A stretch of DNA of 64,000 nucleotides from Saltatorellus ferox. Lineage in GTDB: Bacteria; Planctomycetota; UBA1135; GCA-002686595. The position numbers were made by a program, and so were the translations under genes. The notes beneath the pieces are model-generated. The model was not told where the DNA came from, ran no database searches, and worked only from the letters and a program-made list of their open reading frames with translations. This document shows positions 17,546 to 25,611 of this stretch, piece after piece. Position 1 is the stretch's first letter. The number at the start of each line of letters is the position of its first letter. The stretch spans positions 5,461,524 through 5,525,523 of the forward strand of contig CP036434.1 in the NCBI GenBank assembly GCA_007751475.1, in the 5' to 3' direction.

Positions 17546-18634
17546 TCAGGCGGGACGCGGAATCAGCCGGCGCTGATCGCTCTTCGCCTCGAGGACCTCG
17601 ATCGTCGCCGCCACGAGGCGCTCGACGGTGATGGACGAGTTGTCGGCGGTCTTCGAGTACGAACAATAGTCTGCCGAAGTGCTCACGACCTTGGTCCCAA
17701 GTCCGTAGAGCTCGATCTCCGCCGCCGAGGTCGGCGCGAAGAACGAGACGATCGAAACGTTCATCGCCACGCCGACGTGCAGCGCGAGGGAATCGCTCGT
17801 CAGCAGAACGTCGCTGAGGCCGACGAACCCGGCGAAGGTCGGAAGGGCGTTCTCCGTTCCCCCGTCGATGGCGCGCGCGTCGAGTCCGAGGCGGTTGATA
17901 CCCGCGAGGATCTCGTCGTTGCGTTCGCGCTCCGGGGGTCCGCCGAGGACCAGGAAAACAACGGGCTGATCGAGCGCCGTGACGAGGGCACGGGCGTAGC
18001 CCACGACGCGGTCCACCGGCAGTCCCTTGCTCGTCCATCGGCCGCCCGCTCCGGTGTTCAGTCCGACGACCAGCGTGTCACGACGCAGGCCCATCTTCGA
18101 GGCAAACGCCTGGGCTGCAGCGACGGCGTCGGACGGCAACGGCAGCTCCGGCCTCCCCGCCTCGATCCCGAACATATCCGCGAAGATCTCCGGGTGGCTG
18201 CGCTGATTGTCGATCTTGCGCTGGTCCGCCGCCGCCTTGCCGTCACGCGAGAGAAGCCCCATTCCGAACCAGGGCTCGACGTCGTCCGTGTACGCACGCT
18301 CGCCGCTCTGCGTGAGGAAGGCACCCGAGAGGCGGCGGTGCGGAAGCGCCGTCGCGAGCTGGCACAGCGGTTCCTCGTCGTCCAGCGAGAGGATCCAGTC
18401 CCAGGTGATGCCTGCCAGGTCCTCGGCGACCCGCTCGATCGAAGCTTCGTCCTTGACGTCGCACGTGACGACGCGCTCGATGCCCCGGTGGCGATCCACG
18501 AGGGGCTTCGCCGCGTCGGCGGTCAGCCAGGTCACCGCCACGCCCGGATACTTCTTGTGAAGCCCGGCGAGGATGGACGTGGTGCGCAGGACGTCGCCGA
18601 GCGCGCCCGTCTTGATGACGAGGAGTGAGTTCAC
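17546..18634 (-). CDS. Glycosyltransferase family 9 (ADP-heptose:LPS heptosyltransferase-like)
   Basis: 362 residues. GTG 18634 is preferred because family members begin directly with a strand such as 'VNSLLVIKTGALGDVLRTTS', which is present here; an upstream start at 18670 would add 12 residues. Other family marks are 'VVGLNTGAGGRWTSKGLP', where the family expects the second-domain ADP-sugar site, and the stretch 'FVGLSDVLLTSDSLALHVG' with the conserved SDS(L)xxH element. GT9 enzymes add heptose to lipid A core in the cytoplasm of didermic bacteria; the true sugar here is unknown. A GGGGG run lies directly upstream of the GTG. No other LPS genes adjoin. Confidence 0.85.
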   Translation of the reverse strand: MNSLLVIKTGALGDVLRTTSILAGLHKKYPGVAVTWLTADAAKPLVDRHRGIERVVTCDVKDEASIERVAEDLAGITWDWILSLDDEEPLCQLATALPHRRLSGAFLTQSGERAYTDDVEPWFGMGLLSRDGKAAADQRKIDNQRSHPEIFADMFGIEAGRPELPLPSDAVAAAQAFASKMGLRRDTLVVGLNTGAGGRWTSKGLPVDRVVGYARALVTALDQPVVFLVLGGPPERERNDEILAGINRLGLDARAIDGGTENALPTFAGFVGLSDVLLTSDSLALHVGVAMNVSIVSFFAPTSAAEIELYGLGTKVVSTSADYCSYSKTADNSSITVERLVAATIEVLEAKSDQRRLIPRPA

Positions 18635-18766
18635 CCCCCAAGGGTCGCCGCACAGGGTCCTCTGACTCAAGCCCGGCTTACCTCAAAGTCACACGAACGT
18701 GGCTCCACAGGCCCCCACGTCTCTTCCTGGTCCGTCTCGCCCGAAAATTCATCCGGGCGCGGACCG

Positions 18767-20884
18767 CTATCCACCGGGAATCACCAGCAGAAGTTCGACG
18801 GTCTCGCCGCCGCCGACGACGGTCCTGCCGGCCCCGCCTCGTCCCGCGATGAGAACCGCTGGCAGGGGCTCGCCACCGGGCTGGAGCAGCCATCGGCCCG
18901 CGGCGGGAAGGGCGTCTGCCAGCCGCTCCAGGAGCGAGCGCACCGAGGCGCCATCAGGGCCGACCTCCACGTCGAGTTCCAGGAGCGCCCGACCCGTACC
19001 CGGTTCCACCACGGCCCGCGCGCCCGGGTAACCGCCCAGCTTGGCGGCGAGGAGACCTGACGCGTGAACACGGACTCGTCCAGCGCGATCGCGTCCGCCG
19101 TCACGCACCGCAGGCACAGGCCTGTCACGAACCGGGAGCGCGACGGTCCCGCCCACGGCCTCGACGTATCCACGCACGGCGGCTGCCGGTAAGTCCGCCC
19201 CGGACGCTCCGACGTCTTCTTCGGGAGAACGACCCCGAAGCGTACGGTGCAGCGCACAGATCTCCGCCCCCATCGCAAGCCACTCGTCGCCGTCCATGCA
19301 ACCTGTCACGGCGAGCGCCAGCGCGTCGAGGCCGAGCGCGCCGTCCGCGAGCAACGCGGAACCTGAGAAGGCGCAGAAGCCCGAATGGTCGAGCGCCGCG
19401 GCGTAGCACTCCTGCCAATGCGCTATGACGCCGGCGTTGAACGTCTCGTCGTCCTGCAAGCCGCGCATACGAAAATCGTGCTGCCAGGCGACGCGCGTCG
19501 CGGCGTCGGACGTTTCACTGGCGCGCAACCCGAGCACGGAGAGACTGCGAAGCGGCTCGGGCCCGCGTGCACCCAGCTCGATGCCCACGCGTCCCGGGAG
19601 ATCGGTGGGCATGAGCGGTCGCGCGGGCTCGCGGTCGTCCTCGGGCGTGAGCGCGAGCGCGCGCTGGTGGAGAGAGGACGCCGGGTCCAGCAACAGGCCT
19701 GGATCCAGCGCCTCAGCCGTGAGAAGAAGCGCAACCGTCCGCGCGTCCATGCCGAGTTCGTTGCATCGACCGAGGGCCGCGAGCGCCGCCTCCCCATCGC
19801 CGTCACGCACAAGGCCCTGGAGTGCCGCGAAGCGGCCGCCCACACGGGAACCTGCGCCTGCATCGTCATTCGGGCCTGCGCCGTCGACCTGGAACTGCCA
19901 GCCGCAAGGCGTCGGACAGCCCTTGCAGCCGTGGCGCGTCCTGCGCTCGCCTTCGCGTGGCCGCACCTCGGCCGCTTCACCGCGAACATCACCGAGTTCG
20001 AGCGTGCCCCCGAGCGCGCGCGCGACGAGGCGCGGGGAGGATTCCAGGGCGCGCGCGAGCGTCGACGCCGAGGCGCACGCTTGCGGGTCGCGCTCGGCGC
20101 GCTCCCCGACGACGATGCCCACGACGCCGGCCTGCGCGACCGTGGCCCCGAGCCCGCCTCGTCCGACGAGGCTCGGCGCGCTTCCACCCGCGTCCCAGGA
20201 CCCCAGGTTCGCGAAAGGCAGCCCGACTTCCGCGGCGGGCCCGACCAGGAGGGCATGCCCTCCGTCCGCCGTCCAGGCGCGCGCTCGCTGGCCCGTGGTC
20301 GCGTCGGACTCGAGCGTGGGCTGGCGAAGCTCCACAGCACCCTCCTCGTCGATCTCGATGAGCCAGCGATCGGGCCCGGCGGCTCCGAACACGAGCAGAA
20401 CGTCCGTATGCCGGACGAGCGCCCGCGCGAAGGCGCCGCCGAACGGGGCCTCGACGACGCCTCGCCGAAGCGGCGCCCGGCCGGTGATCGTCGCCCGGGC
20501 CGCGGTCGGAAGGCCGCGCCGCACGGCGTCGCCGACGCTGATCGCAAAGGCCGGGGCCGTGGGCCCTGCGTCCCATGTCGCACCCGCCCTCGCCGCTGCC
20601 CTCGCCGCTGCCCCGAACGCGGCGACTGCCAGCGCGGAGCCGCCATGGGCCGCCATCCGGCGAAGATCGAGCGATTCCTCCACCGAACGCGCGAGGTTCG
20701 CGTAGTGCAGGGACGCCTTCCCCTCCAGCGCCACGACCAGGAGGCGCGAACTGGGCATTCCCCTATGGGCCAGCCCCTCATCCCGACCCGCAGTCCCCGC
20801 GCCGGGGAACACGCCCCGGTAGACTCGATCCTCTGTTCCTGAACCTTGCAAGACGCCCACGGTAGCTGCCTCCTGTCGCTCCAT
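18767..20884 (-). CDS. Aldehyde:ferredoxin oxidoreductase (tungsten/molybdenum) with fused C-terminal MoaD/ThiS-like domain
   Basis: 705 residues from ATG 20884. Family landmarks: 'TITGRAPLRRGV' (N-terminal pterin domain), 'LLVGPAAEVGLPFANLG', 'GRGGLGATVAQAG', the cluster motif CX2CX3C in 'GCKGCPTPCGWQF', and the fourth cysteine in 'DHSGFCAFSG'. These predict a bis-pterin tungsten (or Mo) site plus one 4Fe-4S cluster, oxidising aldehydes with ferredoxin as acceptor. The last ~103 residues (nt 18767-19078) are extra. They read as a beta-grasp domain: 'VRVHASGLLAAKLGG', an amphipathic helix 'SVRSLLERLADALP', and the end 'ETVELLLVIPGG' with a terminal Gly-Gly, as in MoaD. Genes for pterin synthesis are not in the window. 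It is divergent from the thioredoxin-fold gene, with 38 nt between starts. Confidence 0.82.
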   Translation of the reverse strand: MERQEAATVGVLQGSGTEDRVYRGVFPGAGTAGRDEGLAHRGMPSSRLLVVALEGKASLHYANLARSVEESLDLRRMAAHGGSALAVAAFGAAARAAARAGATWDAGPTAPAFAISVGDAVRRGLPTAARATITGRAPLRRGVVEAPFGGAFARALVRHTDVLLVFGAAGPDRWLIEIDEEGAVELRQPTLESDATTGQRARAWTADGGHALLVGPAAEVGLPFANLGSWDAGGSAPSLVGRGGLGATVAQAGVVGIVVGERAERDPQACASASTLARALESSPRLVARALGGTLELGDVRGEAAEVRPREGERRTRHGCKGCPTPCGWQFQVDGAGPNDDAGAGSRVGGRFAALQGLVRDGDGEAALAALGRCNELGMDARTVALLLTAEALDPGLLLDPASSLHQRALALTPEDDREPARPLMPTDLPGRVGIELGARGPEPLRSLSVLGLRASETSDAATRVAWQHDFRMRGLQDDETFNAGVIAHWQECYAAALDHSGFCAFSGSALLADGALGLDALALAVTGCMDGDEWLAMGAEICALHRTLRGRSPEEDVGASGADLPAAAVRGYVEAVGGTVALPVRDRPVPAVRDGGRDRAGRVRVHASGLLAAKLGGYPGARAVVEPGTGRALLELDVEVGPDGASVRSLLERLADALPAAGRWLLQPGGEPLPAVLIAGRGGAGRTVVGGGETVELLLVIPGG

Positions 20885-20922
20885 GGGGCGGAATCGTTCC
20901 TGGTACGGTAGCGCACCACCCC

Positions 20923-23229
20923 ATGACCATCTCAGCCCATCGCCTCGGACTTCTCGCGACACCGTTCCTCTTGGTGGCCGCGCTCAGCCACGCCCAGGAC
21001 GGCCAGCCCGCCGCCACCCCACCGCAGTCGACGCAGCCAGCGGGCCAGCCAGCGGGCCTGCCAGCAGCACAGCGCGGCGGCGCCGACCCTTCCGATGATG
21101 CCTTCAAGCTCGGCTCACCGCCCGCTCTGGCCGATGGACTCACCGAGGAGGACATGTGGCCAGCGGCGACGGCCGAGGGCTGGAAGGAGCCCTGCCTCGT
21201 CCAGTGGCAGCGTTCCTTCGACGACGCCCTCGCGGTCGCGCGCCAGCGTCACATGCCGGTCATGGTCGCGGTCAACATGGACGGCGAGATCGCGAGCGAG
21301 CACTTCGCGGGCGTGCGCTATCGAAGCCCCGATACCGCCGAGCTGATGTCGCACTACGCCTGCGTCATCGCTTCCGTGTACCGGCACACGCCGCGCGACT
21401 ACGACGAGAACGGCCAGCGCGTGCCCTGCCCGCGCTTCGGCACCGTCACCTGCGGCGAGCACATCCAGGCGGAGCGCGAGCTCTACGACCGGTACTTCGA
21501 CGGCAGGCGGATTTCGCCCCGTCACATCGTGCTCGATCTGGAGGCGCGCGAGACCCTCGATGTCTTCTACTCGTGGGACACCCAGACGGTCACGAACACG
21601 TTCGTCAAGGGCGTCGAGGGCTGGCCGGAACCTCAGCCGGGGCCCGAGCCAACGCTCGAGAACCTCGCCCAAAGTCACGCGGTCGCGGATCGCGAGTTCC
21701 TGGAGCAGCAGTACGCCACCGGCAGCCGCGAGGAGCGCCGGCGCATTCTCATGGCGCTCCTGGAGCCCGTCGCGCTGGACCAGGTCGAAGTGCTGCGCAA
21801 GGCCATCTTCGGATTGGACCTGGAGCTCGCGAGGCTGGCGCGCAAGGCGCTCGCAGAGTGCGAAACCGAGGGCGCCCTCGATCTCATGGCCGAGGTCTTG
21901 AAGGAGCCGATCAAGGACGAAGATCGCCAGATGCTGCTCGCCGCGGTCGAGCGCATGTCGGCGACGTCGCCGCGCGCCAAGACGCTGGCGGCGCTCCACA
22001 GCGGGCTCACGCTGGAGTCGAAGCACCTGTCGATGCCCGCCGAGGAGACGCTCGCCGTGGCCTACGAATCGGCCGCGCGGCGCGCTCCGAGCGTGGACGC
22101 CCGCGCCGAGGCCGCGGAGGCCAGCCCCAGGGATCCGGCGGCGGTGCTGGGCCTTGCGGAAGCGATGCTGGAGCAATCGCTGACCGCCGAGAAGCGCTAC
22201 GCGGATCTGTTCGCGGACGATGCCCGGGCCACGGCCGAAGAAGCGGCGAGCCTGAACGCGGATCCGACGCGTCTCGCTGCCGTGCGAGCGGTCCTCGCCT
22301 GGCGCAGCGGAGACTTCCGGACCGCGCGGGACCAAGCCGTGACGGCGGTGGAGAATGAGTACCTGCTTCTCCGCAACACCGAGAACGAGGAGTCGCAGAC
22401 GCCTGCGATCCAGGAGCGTGTGCTGCGCCTGTTCGCGGATGCGCGCCGCGCACTCATCCGCCGCGCCTACCGACAGGGCCAAGAGTGGGATCCGGAGTGG
22501 CTGAGCGACCTCAACGCCGCCTACTCGATCCTCACGCGCACCGGCCGTATCGACGACGCGACGATGGTCGATTTCTATGACTTCCTGGCGTGGATCGGCG
22601 CAACGCCGCGGGCGAACGAGGTGCTGGGCGACGCGCTGAAGCGTTTCCCGGACTCCAGTGTGGCCCATGAGCGGCTGCGTTCGAAGCTCTTGTACGAGGG
22701 GGGCCCCGAGATGCTGGAGACGTGGTACGGCGAGCGGCTTGGGCGCGTGGAGACCGAAGCGTCCCGAGGCGAGCACCTCGCCTGGTTCGCGGGCTACGCC
22801 TCGCTCGTGGCGGCCGAGAACCATCGCCGCCGCAGCCAGTTCGACGAGGCGCTGGCGTCCTATGCAAGGGCCATCGAGCACTTCGATGGTCATGGCATCC
22901 GCGTCGATTCGGTGGAGGATGATTCAGCTCACTACGTGGCGCTCGCCCTCGCGGGCCGCGCCCGTGTGCTCATGGAGCGAGGTCAACTCGAAGGAGCCAC
23001 GGGCGCCCTGATGGCGTCCTTGAGCCGCCGCCCGGAGTCGGCAGCCTCCCTGTACGGCCTCGGGATCACCCCCATCGCGACGGCCAAGATGCTGAAGGCG
23101 AAGTGGGCAGAGGCCGGCGACGCCGAGCGTGCCGCGTCGGTCCAGACGGCTCTCGAGGCGCTCGATCCGAAGCTGCTGGAGCCGCCAGCGAATGAGCTGC
23201 CAGCCGCGCGGCCGCGGGGCGGGCGGTAA
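20923..23229 (+). CDS. Secreted thioredoxin-fold protein with HEAT/TPR-type helical repeats
   Basis: 768 residues. A signal peptide ends near residue 25 ('LLVAALSHAQ'), followed by a Pro/Ala/Gln-rich linker (26-50). Residues 95-215 resemble a thioredoxin-like domain of the planctomycete type: 'SFDDALAVARQRHMPVMVAV' then 'NMDGEIASEHFAGVRY' at the place of the CxxC, so no redox-active dithiol is present. From about 240 the chain is helical, first HEAT-like ('LARLARKALAECETEGALDL') and then TPR-like to about 740 ('FDEALASYARAIEHF'). It is likely a periplasmic scaffold. It is divergent from the oxidoreductase gene; a shared promoter in the 38-nt gap is likely but no clear boxes are visible. Confidence 0.75.
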   Translation: MTISAHRLGLLATPFLLVAALSHAQDGQPAATPPQSTQPAGQPAGLPAAQRGGADPSDDAFKLGSPPALADGLTEEDMWPAATAEGWKEPCLVQWQRSFDDALAVARQRHMPVMVAVNMDGEIASEHFAGVRYRSPDTAELMSHYACVIASVYRHTPRDYDENGQRVPCPRFGTVTCGEHIQAERELYDRYFDGRRISPRHIVLDLEARETLDVFYSWDTQTVTNTFVKGVEGWPEPQPGPEPTLENLAQSHAVADREFLEQQYATGSREERRRILMALLEPVALDQVEVLRKAIFGLDLELARLARKALAECETEGALDLMAEVLKEPIKDEDRQMLLAAVERMSATSPRAKTLAALHSGLTLESKHLSMPAEETLAVAYESAARRAPSVDARAEAAEASPRDPAAVLGLAEAMLEQSLTAEKRYADLFADDARATAEEAASLNADPTRLAAVRAVLAWRSGDFRTARDQAVTAVENEYLLLRNTENEESQTPAIQERVLRLFADARRALIRRAYRQGQEWDPEWLSDLNAAYSILTRTGRIDDATMVDFYDFLAWIGATPRANEVLGDALKRFPDSSVAHERLRSKLLYEGGPEMLETWYGERLGRVETEASRGEHLAWFAGYASLVAAENHRRRSQFDEALASYARAIEHFDGHGIRVDSVEDDSAHYVALALAGRARVLMERGQLEGATGALMASLSRRPESAASLYGLGITPIATAKMLKAKWAEAGDAERAASVQTALEALDPKLLEPPANELPAARPRGGR

Positions 23230-23368
23230 GGTCTGGGCCTGGCCTTGGCCCCTCTGAGGGCGATCACCGACCTCCCGCTCAGCTCCGTGGTGTCCGCGAG
23301 GACACCCGGGCCCACCTCGGCGCCCGTAGGGCGCCGAGCGGCCCGCGCGAGGCTTGCCCTCGCGGCCC

Positions 23369-23448
23369 GTCCGGCGAGGACGCCGTGCGGCGAGCACGCC
23401 CGCGCGGCGAGCGCGCCCGTCCGGCGAGGACGCCTGCGCGGCGAGCGC
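23369..23448 (+). repeat. Left array of five mini-hairpin units (16-17-bp period)
   Basis: Units start at 23369, 23385, 23402, 23419 and 23436. Each has a 4-bp stem, the loop GGCGA, and the matching stem: GTCC/GGAC, GTGC/GCAC, GCGC/GCGC, GTCC/GGAC, GCGC/GCGC. A GCC(C/T) spacer joins successive units. The stem sequence varies, but pairing is kept in every unit. Confidence 0.9.
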
Positions 23449-23630
23449 CACGCGATGCAATCGCTATTTCGCCGTCAGGCGAAATGCCAGAGATACTGCG
23501 CGCCGTCACAACGATAGGACGGCCCGGCATTTCGCTGCCACAACGGTCGCGCGGCCCGGCTCCACTTGCATTGGCAGCAGACCCGACCGCCAATCGCCGA
23601 CCGCCGCAGGTCTCCCGACACAGGCAGCCC

Positions 23631-23934
23631 GACACAGACTGCCTGCCGTTCGCGCGAAGCGCCGAACGCGTGGGCTGAGGCTTCCCGGTAGCGGCTGGTG
23701 GGCTGCCCGCTGGAGCGCTCGCCCGTCAGGGCGAGCTGGGCGGGGCTGAGGGCTGAGGGCTGAGGGCTGAGGTCTCAGGCCTCAGGTCTCAGGTCTCAGG
23801 TCTCAGAGGCCAGTCCGACATCCGCCCAGCTCGCCCATGCGGGCGAGCGCTCCAGCGGACAACCCACCAGCCGCTACCGGGAAACCTCAGCCCACGCGTT
23901 CGACGCTTCGCGCGAACGGCAGGCAGTCTGTGTC
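23631..23934. repeat. 113-nt inverted repeat flanking a 7-bp tandem repeat
   Basis: The arm 23631-23743 and the arm 23822-23934 are inverted copies with about seven mismatches by eye. Each arm has the sub-hairpin GCTCGCCC..GGGCGAGC. A further direct copy of part of the right arm lies at 23993-24056. The loop of the large hairpin holds the 7-bp tandem repeat at 23744-23806. Confidence 0.88.
23744..23806 (+). repeat. Nine 7-bp tandem units, itself self-complementary
   Basis: Four units of GGCTGAG (23744-23771) are followed by five units of G(T/C)CTCAG (23772-23806). CTGAG and CTCAG are reverse complements, so the left four units can pair with the right ones and extend the surrounding 113-nt hairpin. 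Confidence 0.85.
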
Positions 23935-24188
23935 GCGAAGTCGGCAGGGCGAAGTCGGCAGGGGGAAGCGGCTGGAGCAGCGGTCAGCGGCCAGCCCACC
24001 AGCCGCTACGGGGAAACCTCAGCCCACGCGTTCGGCGCTTCGCGCGAACGGCAGGTAGCCCGTCTCGGGAGGTCAGCGGCGGGCGGGACTGCTGCCAAGG
24101 CAAGTGGAGCCGGGCCGTCCTATCGCTGTCACAGCGCGCAGTATCTCTGGCATTTCGCCTGACGGCGAAATAGCGATTGCATCGCGTG

Positions 24189-24320
24189 GCGCTCGCCGCG
24201 CAGGCGTCCTCGCCGGACAGGCGTCCTCGCCGGACAGGCGTCCTCGCCGGACAGGCGTCCTCGCCGGACAGGCGCCCTCGCCGGACAGGCGCCCTCGCCG
24301 GGCGGGCGTGCTCGCCGCAC
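24189..24320 (+). repeat. Right array of eight 17-bp mini-hairpin units
   Basis: Units start at 24189, 24206, 24223, 24240, 24257, 24274, 24291 and 24308, a strict 17-bp period. Each is a 4-bp stem, loop TCGCC, and complementary stem: GCGC/GCGC, four times GTCC/GGAC, GCCC/GGAC (one C-A mismatch), GCCC/GGGC and GTGC/GCAC. This is the inverted counterpart of the array at 23369-23448. Confidence 0.9.
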
Positions 24321-24506
24321 GGGCCGCGAGGGCGAGCCTCGCGCGGGCAGCTCGGCCCCCTGCGGGGGCCGAGCGGGGCCCGGGCGTCCTGCGGACGCAC
24401 GGAGCTGAGCGGTAGAGCAGCGCGGGACTGCGGGAAAGAGCCCTGAAAGTCACCCGGCAAGCCTCCCACAGACTGCTGGAGTTCCTTCATGGAGTGGACG
24501 CCCTGA

Positions 24507-25511
24507 TTGGCCTACCCTGTCCGGCCCGGCACGACCGCCCCCCGCACAGACGCACAGACGCCCTTGCTCGAGAATCACACGATCGCCCGCATCGCTGGCA
24601 TTCCCATCCGGGCGAATTTGGCCCTTGGGTACATGCTGGCCCTGTGGGCCGTCTGGGGCGCGGCGAATGGGCACGCTGGCTCGACCGCCGTCCTGATCGT
24701 GCTGTCGACCGCCCTGTTGATCGCCCACGAACTGGGGCATGCGTTCGTGGCGCGGCACTTTCGGCTCGATGTGATCGACATCATTCTGTGGCCGCTCGGC
24801 GGGATGGCGCGCATCAGCAACATGCCCGAGGATCCCAAGGTCGAGGGCTGGGTCGCGGCGGCGGGGCCGCTCGTGAATTTGGCGCTGGCCTTGGTGGCGG
24901 CCCCGCTGCTCATGGTGGTTTCGCCGGGACCTGACGCGCCCCTCGTACGCGGCACGAACATCGCCGTCGGAGAGAACCTGCACGGCATCGTGCTGCTCTT
25001 CGTGATCATCAACGTCGCCTACGGACTCTTCAATCTGCTGCCAGCGTTCCCCATGGACGGCGGACGGCTGTTGCGGGCCTTTCTCGCGCGCGGAGGACGC
25101 AGCTGGGTCGCCGCTACCGAGAAGGCGACCAGCGTCGGCAGCGTGATCGCCTGGACGATCATCGTGCTCTCTCTCTTCAAGGGCGCCTGCTTCCTCTCGC
25201 TCATCGGCTTCTTCATCCTCTGGGCAGGCTTACGCGAGCGCTGGAGCGTCCGGTTGAAGCACCAGGTCGAGTCCATGGGAGGCTCGGCTGGCCGGTTTGC
25301 GGGATGGGAACATCTGATGCGCCAGCGAGCGGGCGGCGCTGCGGCAGCCGGTCCCACGGCCTTTGACGCTCCCCCGGACGCGGCGGCGTTCGACGAAGAA
25401 CCTCCGGTACCGAAGGGCGGGGGCCAGGGCCTGCACAAGGGCTTCTCGGAAGAAGATATCGAGCGGCTCGAGTCGTTCCGCGGGCGGCTCAAGAAGCCCG
25501 GTCCCGAGTAG
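24507..25511 (+). CDS. Site-2 protease family (M50) intramembrane metalloprotease
   Basis: 334 residues if translation starts at TTG 24507; no good ATG is available in frame upstream of the domain, so the start is uncertain. The M50B pattern is clear: the first zinc motif 'LLIAHELGHAFVARH' (HELGH) in a transmembrane helix, then 'WPLGGMARISNMPEDPK', and the third ligand motif 'LLPAFPMDGGRLLRAFLAR' (NPDG-like FPMDGG). About six hydrophobic segments span residues 30-250. There is no PDZ or CBS domain; the tail (255-334) is polar and Pro/Gly-rich. Such proteases cut transmembrane substrates, for example anti-sigma factors, but the target is unknown. The gene follows the 1.1-kb repeat element. Confidence 0.88.
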   Translation: MAYPVRPGTTAPRTDAQTPLLENHTIARIAGIPIRANLALGYMLALWAVWGAANGHAGSTAVLIVLSTALLIAHELGHAFVARHFRLDVIDIILWPLGGMARISNMPEDPKVEGWVAAAGPLVNLALALVAAPLLMVVSPGPDAPLVRGTNIAVGENLHGIVLLFVIINVAYGLFNLLPAFPMDGGRLLRAFLARGGRSWVAATEKATSVGSVIAWTIIVLSLFKGACFLSLIGFFILWAGLRERWSVRLKHQVESMGGSAGRFAGWEHLMRQRAGGAAAAGPTAFDAPPDAAAFDEEPPVPKGGGQGLHKGFSEEDIERLESFRGRLKKPGPE

Positions 25512-25611
25512 ATCCGACCCTGGAGATCCCCACGGCCTACACTGAAGGCCCAATTCTCCGGGCCGCTCCACGCGGCTCCCAGCGCTGGCCCCTGTGTGGG
25601 CAAGGAACTCC

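Larger units (their letters stand above)
23275..24412. repeat. Composite 1.1-kb inverted-repeat element
   Basis: The left end (23275-23575) and right end (24091-24412) are imperfect inverted copies of each other; 23419-23527 and 24110-24218 match over 109 nt with only a few mismatches. Both arms include a perfect 8-bp hairpin 'ATTTCGCC..GGCGAAAT' (23466-23485 and 24152-24171), a GC-rich 10-bp hairpin (left 'CTCGGCGCCC..', right 'CTCGGCCCCC..'), and a tandem mini-hairpin array. Inside lies a second, 113-nt inverted repeat. Nothing in it encodes a transposase. It could be a non-autonomous mobile element, a structured RNA, or a nucleoid/termination structure. Confidence 0.85.
23230..24506. other. 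Intergenic region without genes, holding a 1.1-kb structured repeat element
   Basis: 1277 bases between two plus-strand genes. Short open frames occur on both strands but encode only Arg/Ala/Gly/Pro-rich low complexity caused by 16/17-bp and 7-bp repeats, and homologous copies are open in different frames. I see no gene. The stretch 23275-24412 is a nested inverted repeat described separately. The 5' flank (23230-23274) and 3' flank (24413-24506) show no clear promoter or terminator. Confidence 0.85.

Noticed and set aside
19385..20842. Open frames on the plus strand (485 and 426 codons) opposite the aldehyde oxidoreductase
   Set aside because: High GC leaves antisense frames open; the minus-strand frame has the cluster motifs.
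24189..24320. Possible CRISPR array
   Set aside because: The period is 17 bp with no unique spacers, and no cas genes are present; the units are hairpins.
23245..24453. Several open frames of 60-180 codons with Arg/Ala/Gly/Pro-rich products on both strands
   Set aside because: They follow the 16/17-bp and 7-bp repeats, are open in different frames in the two arms, and have no start context; they are repeat artefacts, not genes.
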